64,000 bases of DNA from Streptomyces iakyrus. Its GTDB lineage: Bacteria; Actinomycetota; Actinomycetes; Streptomycetales; Streptomycetaceae. The stretch covers positions 310,001-374,000 of the forward strand of contig NZ_JNXI01000016.1 in assembly GCF_000717055.1 (NCBI RefSeq), in the 5' to 3' direction. Made by a program: the position numbers and the translations under genes. How positions within the stretch are numbered: position 1 is the first letter of the stretch; each line of letters begins with the position of its first letter. The notes beneath the pieces were generated by a model. It worked only from the letters and a program-made list of their open reading frames with translations, was not told the origin of the DNA and made no database searches. Shown here in pieces: positions 1 to 7,984 of this stretch.

Positions 1-1247
1 CGGCGGGCGTTCTCCAGGGGGTCGATGCCCAGGCGGCGGACCTCCTCGACCCACTGCTCGGCGCCGGAGAAGTACTCGTGGTTGCCGGTGACGAAGTAGG
101 AGCCGTGACGGGCCCTCAGCTGCGCGAGCGGGGCGGCCGCCGGGCCCAGGTCCTTCACGCTGCCGTCGACCAGGTCGCCGACGACCGCGATCAGGTCGGG
201 CTGGGTCGAGTTGATCGTGTCGACGACCTTCTGCGCGAAGCCGCGTCCCAGGACCGGGCCGAGGTGCACGTCACTGACCACGGCGATCCGGTACCCGTGC
301 GCGGCGCGCGGCAGCTTGGCCAGGGGCACGGTGACCCGCTTGACCTTCGGCCCGCGCAGCACGCCGTACGTCCCGTACCCCACGGTCCCGACGGCGGCGG
401 CCGCGGCGGCCCCGGCGACGACGCGGGAGACGAAGAGGCGACGGGAGGGGCCGGTGGGGGTGAGAGTGGCGGCGCCGGCCGGCTCCGGGGACGCCTCGGG
501 CGCCGCGTCCGGACCCGCCCCGATCTCCGGCTGGAGGACAGTCGCGGAGATGCCGCGGTCGGACTGCGAAGCGGCTGCGGACGCGGGTGTGTGGGCGGTC
601 GCGCCGCCCGGCCGGGGACCTGCCGCGGTCTCGGACGCGGGGGCCGCACCGCTGCCGTCAGCCTGCGGCGCAGCGGGCGCGCCGACGCCACCATCGCGCC
701 GCGAAGCGGCTGCGGGGGCCGCGCCTCCGACCGCCCGCGTGCCGGCCGCAGGCACGGCGGTCGCGGTAGAGGCCGCGTCACCACCGCCGTCGGGCTGCGC
801 GGCGGGGGCCGTGCCCTCGTTGCCCCGGGGGGCTGTCGTAGCCGTGGTGGGAGTGGGGTTCGCCGGGGAGTCGGGGGCCGCGGACGCCGCCCGGCCGGGC
901 TGTGCGCCCTGGTCCGTTCGTCTCGCGCGGTGTTCCAGGAAGCGGCGCAGCAGGGGTCTGACGATTTCGCCGGCCAGCACCGCCAGCAGCAGGTATATCG
1001 ACAGGGCCAGCCACAGGAAGCCCGGCCAGGCGAGGACCTGCTGGAGCCAGAACGGGGCGCCCGAGCGCTCGGCGACCAGGGCCGTGATCGCCAGGACCCA
1101 GCCGCCGGCGATCAGGACCGCGCCCGCCCGGCGCGTCAGGCCCGGGCCGCGGGTCGTGTCGCGGAACAGGCGGCGCCACACGTACCAGTTGGCCGTCACG
1201 ACGACGGCCAGGACCAGCACGGCGACGAGTACGAAAACGATGACCAC
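1..1247 (-). CDS. Membrane-anchored metallophosphoesterase (3' end outside window)
   Basis: Calcineurin-like phosphoesterase; the gene runs off the left edge, so about 415 N-terminal residues are visible. The GTG start at 1247 has GGGAG about 10 bases upstream. The first 20 residues are a hydrophobic helix (VIVFVLVAVLVLAVVV) and two more hydrophobic segments follow within about 100 residues. Next comes a long Ala/Pro/Thr-rich linker (roughly residues 110-270), another hydrophobic stretch, and then the metal-binding motifs VVSDVHLG, GDLVDG and GNHEY, so the catalytic dinuclear-metal site is present. The linker lies on one face of the membrane and the catalytic domain follows the last helix. 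The substrate cannot be told from the sequence. Family assignment is firm; the compositional linker makes the exact domain borders uncertain. Confidence 0.9.
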   Translation of the reverse strand, partial: MVIVFVLVAVLVLAVVVTANWYVWRRLFRDTTRGPGLTRRAGAVLIAGGWVLAITALVAERSGAPFWLQQVLAWPGFLWLALSIYLLLAVLAGEIVRPLLRRFLEHRARRTDQGAQPGRAASAAPDSPANPTPTTATTAPRGNEGTAPAAQPDGGGDAASTATAVPAAGTRAVGGAAPAAASRRDGGVGAPAAPQADGSGAAPASETAAGPRPGGATAHTPASAAASQSDRGISATVLQPEIGAGPDAAPEASPEPAGAATLTPTGPSRRLFVSRVVAGAAAAAAVGTVGYGTYGVLRGPKVKRVTVPLAKLPRAAHGYRIAVVSDVHLGPVLGRGFAQKVVDTINSTQPDLIAVVGDLVDGSVKDLGPAAAPLAQLRARHGSYFVTGNHEYFSGAEQWVEEVRRLGIDPLENAR

Positions 1248-1269
1248 GGTGCCGTGTCTCCCGAGAGCC

Positions 1270-1509
1270 CTATGACGTCCGGCGCAGTGCGCGCAGACCA
1301 CGCAACCCGATGGCCCCGACGACCGTCCCCAATACGAAGGAGACGACGGCGAGCAGCAGGTGCACCCAGAAGTAGGCCGTGGGACGGCCGTCGTCGAAGG
1401 CGAGCCCGCTGCCGTCCGCGACCAGGTTCTTGACGAAAGTGATCCAGATGACCCAGCTCCACACCCCGAAGGCGAGCAGGAACCAGGAGACGGGGCGGCT
1501 GAGCTTCAT
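1270..1509 (-). CDS. Small two-helix membrane protein (SCO4848-like)
   Basis: A 79-residue protein starting MKLSRPVSWF. It has one hydrophobic helix near residues 7-25 (WFLLAFGVWSWVIWITF) and a second near 45-68 (WVHLLLAVVSFVLGTVVGAIG), ending in a basic tail. It lies 22 bases upstream of the metallophosphoesterase on the same strand and probably shares its transcript. It resembles, from memory, the SCO4848 family of Streptomyces membrane proteins, which has no known function. The ATG start excludes an in-frame upstream extension that runs antisense through the carboxypeptidase gene. Confidence 0.75.
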   Translation of the reverse strand: MKLSRPVSWFLLAFGVWSWVIWITFVKNLVADGSGLAFDDGRPTAYFWVHLLLAVVSFVLGTVVGAIGLRGLRALRRTS

Positions 1510-1587
1510 GCACCCAGTATCGCCAGGGCCTGTCCGGTTCCGTTCGCGGGGTGGGGCCGGAGGCGGGACTTCCCCCCGTACGGCATG

Positions 1588-1593
1588 TACGTT
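1588..1593 (+). promoter_or_regulatory. -10 element TACGTT of a leaderless dacC-type gene
   Basis: TACGTT fits TAnnnT and ends 7 bases before the GTG start at 1601. No Shine-Dalgarno sequence lies between, so transcription probably starts at the initiation codon. No convincing -35 hexamer is seen. Confidence 0.45.
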
Positions 1594-1600
1594 TCCGACC

Positions 1601-2914
1601 GTGCCCGCTCCGAAGAAGACCACCAGGCGATCCCTGCTGGTCACCTCCGCCGTCCTGTCGTCCCTCGCCCTGGCCGCGCCCGCCGCCGTCGCCGCCCCGA
1701 AGCCCTCGGGCAGCCCGTCGGCGAGCGCGAGCCCGTCGGCCACTCCCCCCGCGTCGATGTCGACGGTGGGCGGCGCCCGGCTCGGCAAGCCGGGGACGCA
1801 GGTGAACCTGGCGAGCGGCGTGCCGGTGCTGCCGAAGGACCTGAGCGCCCGCTCCTGGATCGTGGCCGACGCCGAGTCCGGTGACGTGCTGGCCTCGCAC
1901 AACGCGCACTGGCGCCTCGCTCCGGCCAGCACGCTGAAGATGCTGTTCGCGGACACGCTGCTGCCGAAGTTCCCCAGGGACACCCAGCACAAGGTCGTGC
2001 CCTCCGACCTGGCCGGCATCGGCCCCGGCTCCAGCATGGTCGGGATAAAGGAGGACGAGACGTACTCGGTCCACGACCTGTGGCTGGGCGTCTTCCTGCA
2101 GTCCGGCAACGACGCCGTGCACGTGCTGTCCGCGATGAACAAGGGCGTCGAGAACACCGTCAAGGAGATGAACGAGCACGCCGAGGAGCTCCAGGCCCTC
2201 GACACGCACGTCGTCAGCCCGGACGGCTACGACGCCGAGGGGCAGGTGTCGTCGGCCTACGACCTGACGCTGATCGCCCGCTCCGGGATGCAGAAGAAGG
2301 ACTTCCGCGAGTACGCCTCGACGGTCACCGCGAAGTTCCCGGGCCAGACGAAGAAGGACAAGAAGGGCAAGAAGGTCCGCAAGCCCTTCGAGATCCGGAA
2401 CACCAACCGGCTGCTGGCCGGTGACGTGGACGTGGACGTCTACCAGGGCATCGCGGGCGTCAAGAACGGCAACACCACGAACGCGGGCGCCACCTTCACC
2501 GGCGTCGCCGAGCGCGGCGGCAAGGTGCTGCTGGTGACGGTGATGAACCCGTCGAAGGCCGAGCACAACGAGGTCTACAAGGAGACGGCCCGGCTGTTCG
2601 ACTGGGGCTTCAAGGCGGCCGGGAAGGTGCAGCCGGTGGGCGAGCTGGTGCCGCCCAAGGGTGCCGCCCCGGCCGGTGACCAGCCCGGCGCGAACCCCTC
2701 CGGCGAGGCCGGCGGCTCCGGGGACGGCGGCAGCGCCACGGCCGGGACCGGTTCGAAGCCGGTGGCCGGCGCCCCGGCCGCGGACGCCACCAGCGGCATC
2801 GGGACGGCGCTCGGCATCACGGGCGGGGTGCTGGTGCTGCTCGCGGGCGGCGCGTTCCTGGTCAACCGCCGCTGGCCGCTGCCGGATCTGGTGCGCCGCC
2901 GGACTCGTCCGTGA
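1601..2914 (+). CDS. D-alanyl-D-alanine carboxypeptidase, membrane-anchored (DacC type)
   Basis: A 437-residue penicillin-binding protein of the peptidase S11 family that trims the terminal D-Ala from peptidoglycan stem peptides outside the cell. The start VPAPKKTTRR is followed by a signal peptide ending near AVAAP. The serine motif is STLK (in PASTLKML), the second motif is SGN (QSGNDAVHVL), and the third box reads KNG (GVKNGNTTNAG) instead of the usual KTG. A Gly/Pro/Ala-rich spacer precedes a C-terminal transmembrane helix (GITGGVLVLLAGGAFLV) and a basic cytoplasmic tail, giving an N-out, C-terminally anchored enzyme. Its 3' end overlaps the convergent BrkB-family gene by 53 bases. Confidence 0.9.
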   Translation: MPAPKKTTRRSLLVTSAVLSSLALAAPAAVAAPKPSGSPSASASPSATPPASMSTVGGARLGKPGTQVNLASGVPVLPKDLSARSWIVADAESGDVLASHNAHWRLAPASTLKMLFADTLLPKFPRDTQHKVVPSDLAGIGPGSSMVGIKEDETYSVHDLWLGVFLQSGNDAVHVLSAMNKGVENTVKEMNEHAEELQALDTHVVSPDGYDAEGQVSSAYDLTLIARSGMQKKDFREYASTVTAKFPGQTKKDKKGKKVRKPFEIRNTNRLLAGDVDVDVYQGIAGVKNGNTTNAGATFTGVAERGGKVLLVTVMNPSKAEHNEVYKETARLFDWGFKAAGKVQPVGELVPPKGAAPAGDQPGANPSGEAGGSGDGGSATAGTGSKPVAGAPAADATSGIGTALGITGGVLVLLAGGAFLVNRRWPLPDLVRRRTRP

Positions 2915-3782
2915 GGCCCGGGACTTCGTCCTCCTTGCTCTGCGTCGCCGTCCAGGAGGCGCAGAACAGCACCAGCTTCGAGGTGAAGTTGATCCACAGC
3001 AGCAGCGCGACGGGCACGCCGAACGCGCCGTACATGCTCTTCGCCGCCACGCCCTGCAGATAGCCGCTGAGCAGCAGCTTCAGCAGTTCGAAGCCGATGG
3101 CGCCGGTCAGCGCCGCCACCAAGAGGCGGTGGCGCCTCGGCTCGACGCCGGGCAGCAGGGTGAGGACGTAGAGCAGGAGCAGGAAGTTGGCGAGGACGGC
3201 GATCAGGAACGCGGCGATGTGCAGCAGGACTCCGCCCCAGCCGCCCTCGTCGATGCCGAGTTGCCGGGTGGTCCAGCCGATCATCGCGGAGGCGACGGCG
3301 GAGGCGGCGATGGTGACGAGCAGCGCGCCGCCGAGGCCGAGCAGGACCCCCGCGTCCTTGCCGTAGCGCAGGGCGGGGTTCTCCTCCTCCTCGTCGTCGA
3401 GGTCCCACACCGCCCGCAGGCACTCGCGCATCGAGCCGGCCCAGCTGACGCCCGTGAAGAACAGCAGGGCGCCCGCGATGAGGCCGATCGTGCCGGCGTT
3501 GTCCACGAGGCCGGCGATGTCCAGCTGGTCGGAGATGCCGGGGACCTGCTCGGCGAGCTTGTCCTGGAGCTTCTCCTCCTGCCCCGTGCTCAGCGTGGCG
3601 GCGGCGATGGTGGCGGACACCGTCAGCAGCGGGAACAGTGCGACGAAACTCCTGAAGGTCATCGCTGCGGCCAGCCGCGTCCACTTCACACGGTCCAGCC
3701 GCTCGTACGACCGCCACGCGTGCGTGATCATCAGCCGTTCCGCCCACGGCCCGATCACCGGTAGCTTTTTCAGCCAGTCCAT
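2862..3782 (-). CDS. YihY/BrkB family membrane protein
   Basis: A 306-residue integral membrane protein starting MDWLKKLPVIGPW. It has about six hydrophobic helices, including segments beginning FRSFVALFPLLTV, GLIAGALLFFTGV and GVLLGLGGALLVT, and a polar acidic C-terminus. The family was once called ribonuclease BN/BrkB, but no biochemical activity is agreed for it. The start lies 13 bases inside the end of the upstream GtrA gene, so translation is probably coupled. It is the last gene of the PAP2-UbiA-GtrA operon. The end overlaps the carboxypeptidase gene on the other strand. Confidence 0.85.
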   Translation of the reverse strand: MDWLKKLPVIGPWAERLMITHAWRSYERLDRVKWTRLAAAMTFRSFVALFPLLTVSATIAAATLSTGQEEKLQDKLAEQVPGISDQLDIAGLVDNAGTIGLIAGALLFFTGVSWAGSMRECLRAVWDLDDEEEENPALRYGKDAGVLLGLGGALLVTIAASAVASAMIGWTTRQLGIDEGGWGGVLLHIAAFLIAVLANFLLLLYVLTLLPGVEPRRHRLLVAALTGAIGFELLKLLLSGYLQGVAAKSMYGAFGVPVALLLWINFTSKLVLFCASWTATQSKEDEVPGLTDESGGAPDPAAASGG

Positions 3783-4222
3783 GATCCGACTCTGCCCTCC
3801 GCCCGGAACACCCATGTACGGGTACCCCAGAACCGCAGGACTGTGGCCAGTGCCATACCGATGACAGCGCCGGAGACCGTGTCCGCTCGCTGCGAGGTGA
3901 GTCCGAGACCGTAGTGGCTGACGGCCAGGCAGAGCAGCTGGACGGCGGCTCCGGCGAGGTTCACCGCGAAGAACACGGCGAACGGGCGCAGGCCCGGTGC
4001 GCGCGTGGTCCGGTAGGGGCCGAGGGCGTTGCCCGCGTAGGCGACCGTGCAGGCGGCCAGGAAGGACAGGGACTTGGCGGGGAGCGGATCGAGTCCGGCG
4101 GGCCCGCGCAGGGCGGTGAACAGGGCGAGGTCGACGGCGTAGGCGAGGAGGCCGACGCCGGCGAAACCGATCAGTTCCCGGCGGGCCGGGAGCGTGGGGC
4201 TCCGCCACGCGCGCGTGGTCAC
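3770..4222 (-). CDS. GtrA family membrane protein (Rv3789-like)
   Basis: A 150-residue protein with four hydrophobic helices typical of GtrA: ELIGFAGVGLLAYAVDLALF, the segment around LSFLAACTVAYAGNA, FAVFFAVNLAGAAVQLLCL, and SGAVIGMALATVLRFW, ending RTWVF. GtrA proteins act in handling polyprenyl-linked sugars; in mycobacteria the Rv3789 member sits beside dprE1/dprE2 and has been proposed to flip or scaffold decaprenyl-phospho-arabinose. The GTG start at 4222 overlaps the UbiA stop by 4 bases (GTGA), which fixes this start over much longer upstream options. Confidence 0.85.
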   Translation of the reverse strand: MTTRAWRSPTLPARRELIGFAGVGLLAYAVDLALFTALRGPAGLDPLPAKSLSFLAACTVAYAGNALGPYRTTRAPGLRPFAVFFAVNLAGAAVQLLCLAVSHYGLGLTSQRADTVSGAVIGMALATVLRFWGTRTWVFRAEGRVGSWTG

Positions 4223-5163
4223 CAGTTCGCCACGGCCAGGCCGTACATCGCCACCCAGGCCACGCCGATGAGTGCGAGCGCGCGGTCGCCCAGGACGACG
4301 TCCTCGGGTTCGCCGGCCGTGCCGCGGTCGGCGAAGACGGCGTACCGGAGGACCGCCAGGATGAAGGCGACCATGGAGAGTTGGCGCCAGGGCAGCACGC
4401 TGGTGTGCGGGACGCCGCCCTCCTCCATGGCCCACAGGCAGTAGCCGAGGACGGCGACACCGGCCGCGAGCTGCCAGACGAAGCGGAGGTAGCCGGTGGT
4501 GTACTCGGTGAGCAACGCCCGGGTGGCGCCCGCTTCTCCGGCCATCTGGACGGCTTCCGAGTAGCGCTTGGCCGACACCATGAACAGCGCGCCGAAGCCG
4601 GTGGTGATCAGGAACCAGCGCGACAGCGGAATGCCGAGGGCGAGTCCGCCGATCATCGCGCGCATCAGGAAGCCGGTGGTGACGACGGCGAGGTCGACGA
4701 CGAGGACATGCTTGAGGCTGATGCAGTAGGCCAGTTGCATGGCGAGGTAGGCGGTCAGCAGCGCGGCGACGGCCGGGCCGCACAGCCAGGCCGCGGCGGC
4801 GGGCGCGAGGAGGCCGAGGCAACCGCCGACGGCGTAGGCGACGGGCACGGGGACCTGCCCGGCGGCGACCGGGCGGTGCCGCTTGACGGGGTGGGCGCGG
4901 TCGGCGTCGGCGTCGCGGGCGTCGTTGACGAGGTAGACGGCGGCGGCGCAGGCGGTGAAGAGGCAGAAGATCAGGACGAGTTGGATCAGGGCGTGCCGGG
5001 AGAAGAGCTCGCCCGCGGCGGCCGGGGCGGCGACCACGAGGACGTTCTTGACCCACTGCTTGGGGCGCGCGGTCCTGAGGAGCCCGGCCAGGAGACCGCC
5101 CACGCGGGGTGGTGCGGGCCGCTCCTGGGGCGTGCGCTGCCGCAGGACGGCCGTCTCAGTCAT
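4219..5163 (-). CDS. ubiA: Decaprenyl-phosphate phosphoribosyltransferase (UbiA family)
   Basis: A 314-residue UbiA-type prenyltransferase with about nine membrane helices. The N-terminal block RPKQWVKNVLV is characteristic of the phosphoribosyl-pyrophosphate-using branch (Mycobacterium Rv3806c). The Asp-rich metal site is in LVNDARDADADRAHP, where the family has NDxxxD, and a conserved KRHRP follows. The expected reaction is transfer of 5-phosphoribose from PRPP to polyprenyl phosphate, giving the precursor dephosphorylated by the PAP2 protein encoded just upstream. It overlaps that gene by 8 bases and the GtrA gene by 4. Substrate assignment rests on family and neighbourhood; the polyprenyl length is unknown in this host. 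Confidence 0.85.
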   Translation of the reverse strand: MTETAVLRQRTPQERPAPPRVGGLLAGLLRTARPKQWVKNVLVVAAPAAAGELFSRHALIQLVLIFCLFTACAAAVYLVNDARDADADRAHPVKRHRPVAAGQVPVPVAYAVGGCLGLLAPAAAAWLCGPAVAALLTAYLAMQLAYCISLKHVLVVDLAVVTTGFLMRAMIGGLALGIPLSRWFLITTGFGALFMVSAKRYSEAVQMAGEAGATRALLTEYTTGYLRFVWQLAAGVAVLGYCLWAMEEGGVPHTSVLPWRQLSMVAFILAVLRYAVFADRGTAGEPEDVVLGDRALALIGVAWVAMYGLAVANW

Positions 5164-5677
5164 GGTGGGCGTCTCCCCGCATCCAGCGGGCGCCGAGCCG
5201 GGCCGTGAGGGCGCCCAGGGCCGCGCCGGCGGCGACGTCCGTGGGGAAGTGGACGCCGGCCACCAGCCGTGAGACGCACACCAGGCCGGCGAGCGGCGGG
5301 ACGGCGTGGGCGCCCAGGGCGCCGAAGGCGACGGCGGCGGCCGCCGCGGAGGTGGCGTGCGAGCTGGGGAAGGAGTGCCGGCCGGCCGTGCGCACCAGGG
5401 GCTCGACGTGCGCGGGGCGCGGCCGGCGCACGACCCGTTTCACTCCCATGCTGACGAGGTGCGCCCCGGCGGTGAGGGCCGTGCCCCGCAGCCAGGCGCC
5501 GCGTCGCCCGCCGTCGACGGCGGCTCCGGCGAGTCCCGCCGCCAGCCACAGCGCCGCGTGCTCCCCCGCCCAGGACAGGGCGCGCGCGGCGCCGGCCACA
5601 CGCGGGTCGGTGCCGCACTCCCTGAGCGCCGAAACGATCCGGTGGTCCATGTCGTGCAGGTCGTCGAGGTCGTCCAT
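5156..5677 (-). CDS. PAP2 phosphatase (polyprenylphospho-ribose 5-phosphate phosphatase, Rv3807c-like)
   Basis: A 173-residue PAP2-superfamily phosphatase. All three motifs are seen: KRVVRRPRP (KxxxxxxRP), PSSHAT (PSGH-type) and SRLVAGVHFPTD (SRxxxxxHxxxD), so the catalytic His pair, Arg residues and Asp are present. Several hydrophobic helices place it in the membrane. It is the first gene of the operon and overlaps UbiA by 8 bases. The context suggests it removes the 5-phosphate left by UbiA, as proposed for Rv3807c. The ATG at 5677 lacks a strong ribosome site; a second Met nine residues in is an alternative. Confidence 0.85.
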   Translation of the reverse strand: MDDLDDLHDMDHRIVSALRECGTDPRVAGAARALSWAGEHAALWLAAGLAGAAVDGGRRGAWLRGTALTAGAHLVSMGVKRVVRRPRPAHVEPLVRTAGRHSFPSSHATSAAAAAVAFGALGAHAVPPLAGLVCVSRLVAGVHFPTDVAAGAALGALTARLGARWMRGDAHHD

Positions 5678-5810
5678 GTGGACTCACTGTTCACGCCCGT
5701 CAGGCCTGAACTCCGGCAATATTGAGCGACATCCCATTAATCACCCATTTCGGGGAGGGTTGCCATGTTCTCGAACTTATCGCTCACAGCAGGGCGATAC
5801 GGTCACAAGC
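5678..5810. promoter_or_regulatory. Divergent promoter region between PAP2-ubiA-gtrA and dprE1-dprE2
   Basis: A 133-base, locally AT-richer gap between the two halves of the decaprenyl-phospho-arabinose gene set. On the plus strand TACGGT at 5798-5803 fits TAnnnT and ends 7 bases before the dprE1 ATG without a Shine-Dalgarno, suggesting a leaderless mRNA. No clear minus-strand -10 is visible. Confidence 0.45.
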
Positions 5811-7193
5811 ATGTCTGCCGAGACCGATTTCGACCCGGACGTCATGGGCATGGACCACACCACCGTCACGGGCTGGGGCCGCACCGCTCCCACCGCCGCA
5901 TGGGTGGTCCGCCCACGGTCGTACGAGGAGGCCGCGGCGGCCGTCCGGGACTGCGGGGCCCGCGGCGGGATCCCCCGGGGCCTGGGGCGGGCGTACGGGG
6001 ACGCTGCGCAGAACGCGGGCGGGTCCGTGCTCGACATGACGGCGCTGGACCGGGTGCACGCCATCGACGCCGACGGCGGCACCGTGCTGTGCGACGCGGG
6101 CGTCTCCCTGCACCGGCTGATGGAGGTGCTGCTGCCGCTCGGCTGGTTCGTGCCGGTCACCCCCGGCACCCGGTACGTCACCGTGGGCGGGGCGATCGGC
6201 GCCGACATCCACGGCAAGAACCACCACGTCTCGGGCTCCTTCGCGCGGCACGTGCTCGCCCTCGAACTGCTCACCGCGGACGGCGAGATCCGCACGGTGA
6301 TCCCCGGCACGCCGCTCTTCGACGCGACGGCCGGCGGCATGGGCCTGACCGGCGTGATCCTCACCGCGACGATCCGGCTCCAGCCGGTCGAGACCTCGCT
6401 GATGTCGGTCGACACCGAGCGGGCGACGGACCTCGACGACCTGATGGCCCGGCTCGCGGCCACCGACCACCGCTACCGCTACTCGGTCGCCTGGATCGAC
6501 CTGCTGGCCCGGGGCGCCGCCACCGGCCGCGCGGTCCTCACCCGCGGCGACCACGCACCCCTGGACGCGCTCCCGGCCCGCCTGCGCCGTGAGCCGCTGG
6601 CCTTCCGCACCCCCCGCCTCCCGGCCACCCCCGCGATCCTCCCCGAGGGGCTGCTGAGCCGGACGACCGTGGGCCTGTTCAACGAGCTGTGGTACCGCAA
6701 GGCCCCCCGCACCCGGACCGGCCGGCTCCAGCGGATCTCGGGCTTCTTCCACCCGCTGGACGGCGTGCCCCACTGGAACCGCGTCTATGGCCGGGGCGGC
6801 TTCGTGCAGTACCAGTTCGTCGTCGGCTACGGCCACGAGGACGCCCTGCGCCGCATCGTGCGCCGCATCTCCGAACGCCGCTGCCCGTCCTTCCTGGCCG
6901 TCCTCAAGCGTTTCGGGGAGTCCGACCCGGGCTGGCTGTCGTTCCCCGTGCCGGGCTGGACGCTGGCCCTGGACATCCCGGCGGGACTGCCCGGCCTCGG
7001 CGCGTTCCTCGACGAACTGGACGAGGAGGTCGCCGCCGCCGGCGGGCGCGTCTACCTCGCCAAGGACGCCCGGCTGCGCCCGGAGCTGCTCGCGGCCATG
7101 TACCCGCGCCTCGACGACTTCCGCGAACTGCGCGCCCGGCTGGACCCGCGCGGGGTGTTCGTGTCCGATCTGGCCCGCCGCCTCAGTCTCTGA
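5811..7193 (+). CDS. dprE1: Decaprenylphospho-ribose oxidase (FAD-linked, DprE1 family)
   Basis: A 460-residue VAO-type flavoprotein, almost the length of mycobacterial DprE1 (461, from memory). The FAD domain shows RGLGRAYGD and GADIHGKNHH, the latter carrying the His that can hold flavin. The C-terminal domain has VYLAKDAR, with Lys418 at the same number as the substrate-binding lysine of the mycobacterial enzyme. The benzothiazinone-reactive Cys387 is replaced: the segment reads WTLALD with Ala386 (codon 6966-6968). The expected reaction oxidises the 2'-OH of polyprenyl-phospho-ribose to a keto intermediate, which DprE2 then reduces to arabinose. The start at 5811 follows a TAnnnT element; Met12 is a less likely alternative. 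Confidence 0.9.
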   Translation: MSAETDFDPDVMGMDHTTVTGWGRTAPTAAWVVRPRSYEEAAAAVRDCGARGGIPRGLGRAYGDAAQNAGGSVLDMTALDRVHAIDADGGTVLCDAGVSLHRLMEVLLPLGWFVPVTPGTRYVTVGGAIGADIHGKNHHVSGSFARHVLALELLTADGEIRTVIPGTPLFDATAGGMGLTGVILTATIRLQPVETSLMSVDTERATDLDDLMARLAATDHRYRYSVAWIDLLARGAATGRAVLTRGDHAPLDALPARLRREPLAFRTPRLPATPAILPEGLLSRTTVGLFNELWYRKAPRTRTGRLQRISGFFHPLDGVPHWNRVYGRGGFVQYQFVVGYGHEDALRRIVRRISERRCPSFLAVLKRFGESDPGWLSFPVPGWTLALDIPAGLPGLGAFLDELDEEVAAAGGRVYLAKDARLRPELLAAMYPRLDDFRELRARLDPRGVFVSDLARRLSL

Positions 7194-7215
7194 GCAACCT
7201 CTAGGAGCTGCTGTC

Positions 7216-7971
7216 ATGAAGGACGCCTTCGGCCTCCCCCAGTCCCTGCTCGTCCTCGGCGGTACGTCCGAGATCGCGCTGGCGACCGCCCGCCGGCTGA
7301 TCGCCCGCCGCACCCGCACCGTCTGGCTGGCCGGCCGCCCCTCCCCCGCCCTGGAGGAGGCCGCCGGACAGCTGCGCGGGCTCGGGGCCGACGTGCACAC
7401 CGTCGCCTTCGACGCCCTCGACCCGGGCTCCCACGAGGCCGTGCTCGGCAAGGTCTTCGCCGAGGGCGACGTCGACATGGTGCTGCTCGCCTTCGGGCTG
7501 CTCGGCGACCAGGCCCGTGACGAGCGGGAGCCGGAGGCGGCGGTGCGGGTCGCGCAGACCAACTACACAGGCGCGGTCTCGGCCGGGCTGGTGTGCGCCC
7601 GCTCGCTCCAGTCCCAGGGTCACGGCTCGCTCGTCGTGATGTCCTCCGTCGCGGGCGAGCGGGCCCGCCGCGCGAACTTCATCTACGGCTCCAGCAAGGC
7701 CGGCCTCGACGCGTTCGCGCAGGGCCTGGGCGACGCGCTGCACGGCACGGGTGTGCACGTCATGGTCGTACGCCCCGGCTTCGTCCGGACGCGGATGACC
7801 GCCGGTCTGCCCGAGGCGCCGCTCGCGACCACACCCGAGGCGGTCGCGTCGGCCGTGGAGCTGGGGCTGCGGCGCCGCTCGGAGACGGTGTGGGTGCCGG
7901 GGACGCTGCGCGTGGTGATGGCGGCGCTGCGGCACCTGCCGCGCGGGGTGTTCCGGCGGCTGCCGGTCTGA
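7216..7971 (+). CDS. dprE2: Decaprenylphospho-erythro-pentofuranosid-2-ulose 2-reductase (DprE2, SDR family)
   Basis: A 251-residue short-chain dehydrogenase/reductase, the length of mycobacterial DprE2. The nucleotide site is LGGTSEIALATA, followed by an acidic/basic cofactor loop (LAGRP). The catalytic Ser is in VVMSSVAG and the Tyr/Lys pair in IYGSSKAG (YxxxK). It follows dprE1 by 22 bases with AGGAG eight bases before the ATG. With DprE1 it should epimerise C2 of polyprenyl-phospho-ribose to arabinose, using NADH or NADPH. The SDR family is broad; the assignment rests on adjacency, length and the GGTSEI motif. Confidence 0.87.
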   Translation: MKDAFGLPQSLLVLGGTSEIALATARRLIARRTRTVWLAGRPSPALEEAAGQLRGLGADVHTVAFDALDPGSHEAVLGKVFAEGDVDMVLLAFGLLGDQARDEREPEAAVRVAQTNYTGAVSAGLVCARSLQSQGHGSLVVMSSVAGERARRANFIYGSSKAGLDAFAQGLGDALHGTGVHVMVVRPGFVRTRMTAGLPEAPLATTPEAVASAVELGLRRRSETVWVPGTLRVVMAALRHLPRGVFRRLPV

Positions 7972-7984
7972 CCCCGCGGGCGGG

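Noticed and set aside
1196..2566. Long minus-strand frame opposite the carboxypeptidase
   Set aside because: Composition shadow; only the last 80 codons in another frame (1270-1509) form a plausible gene.
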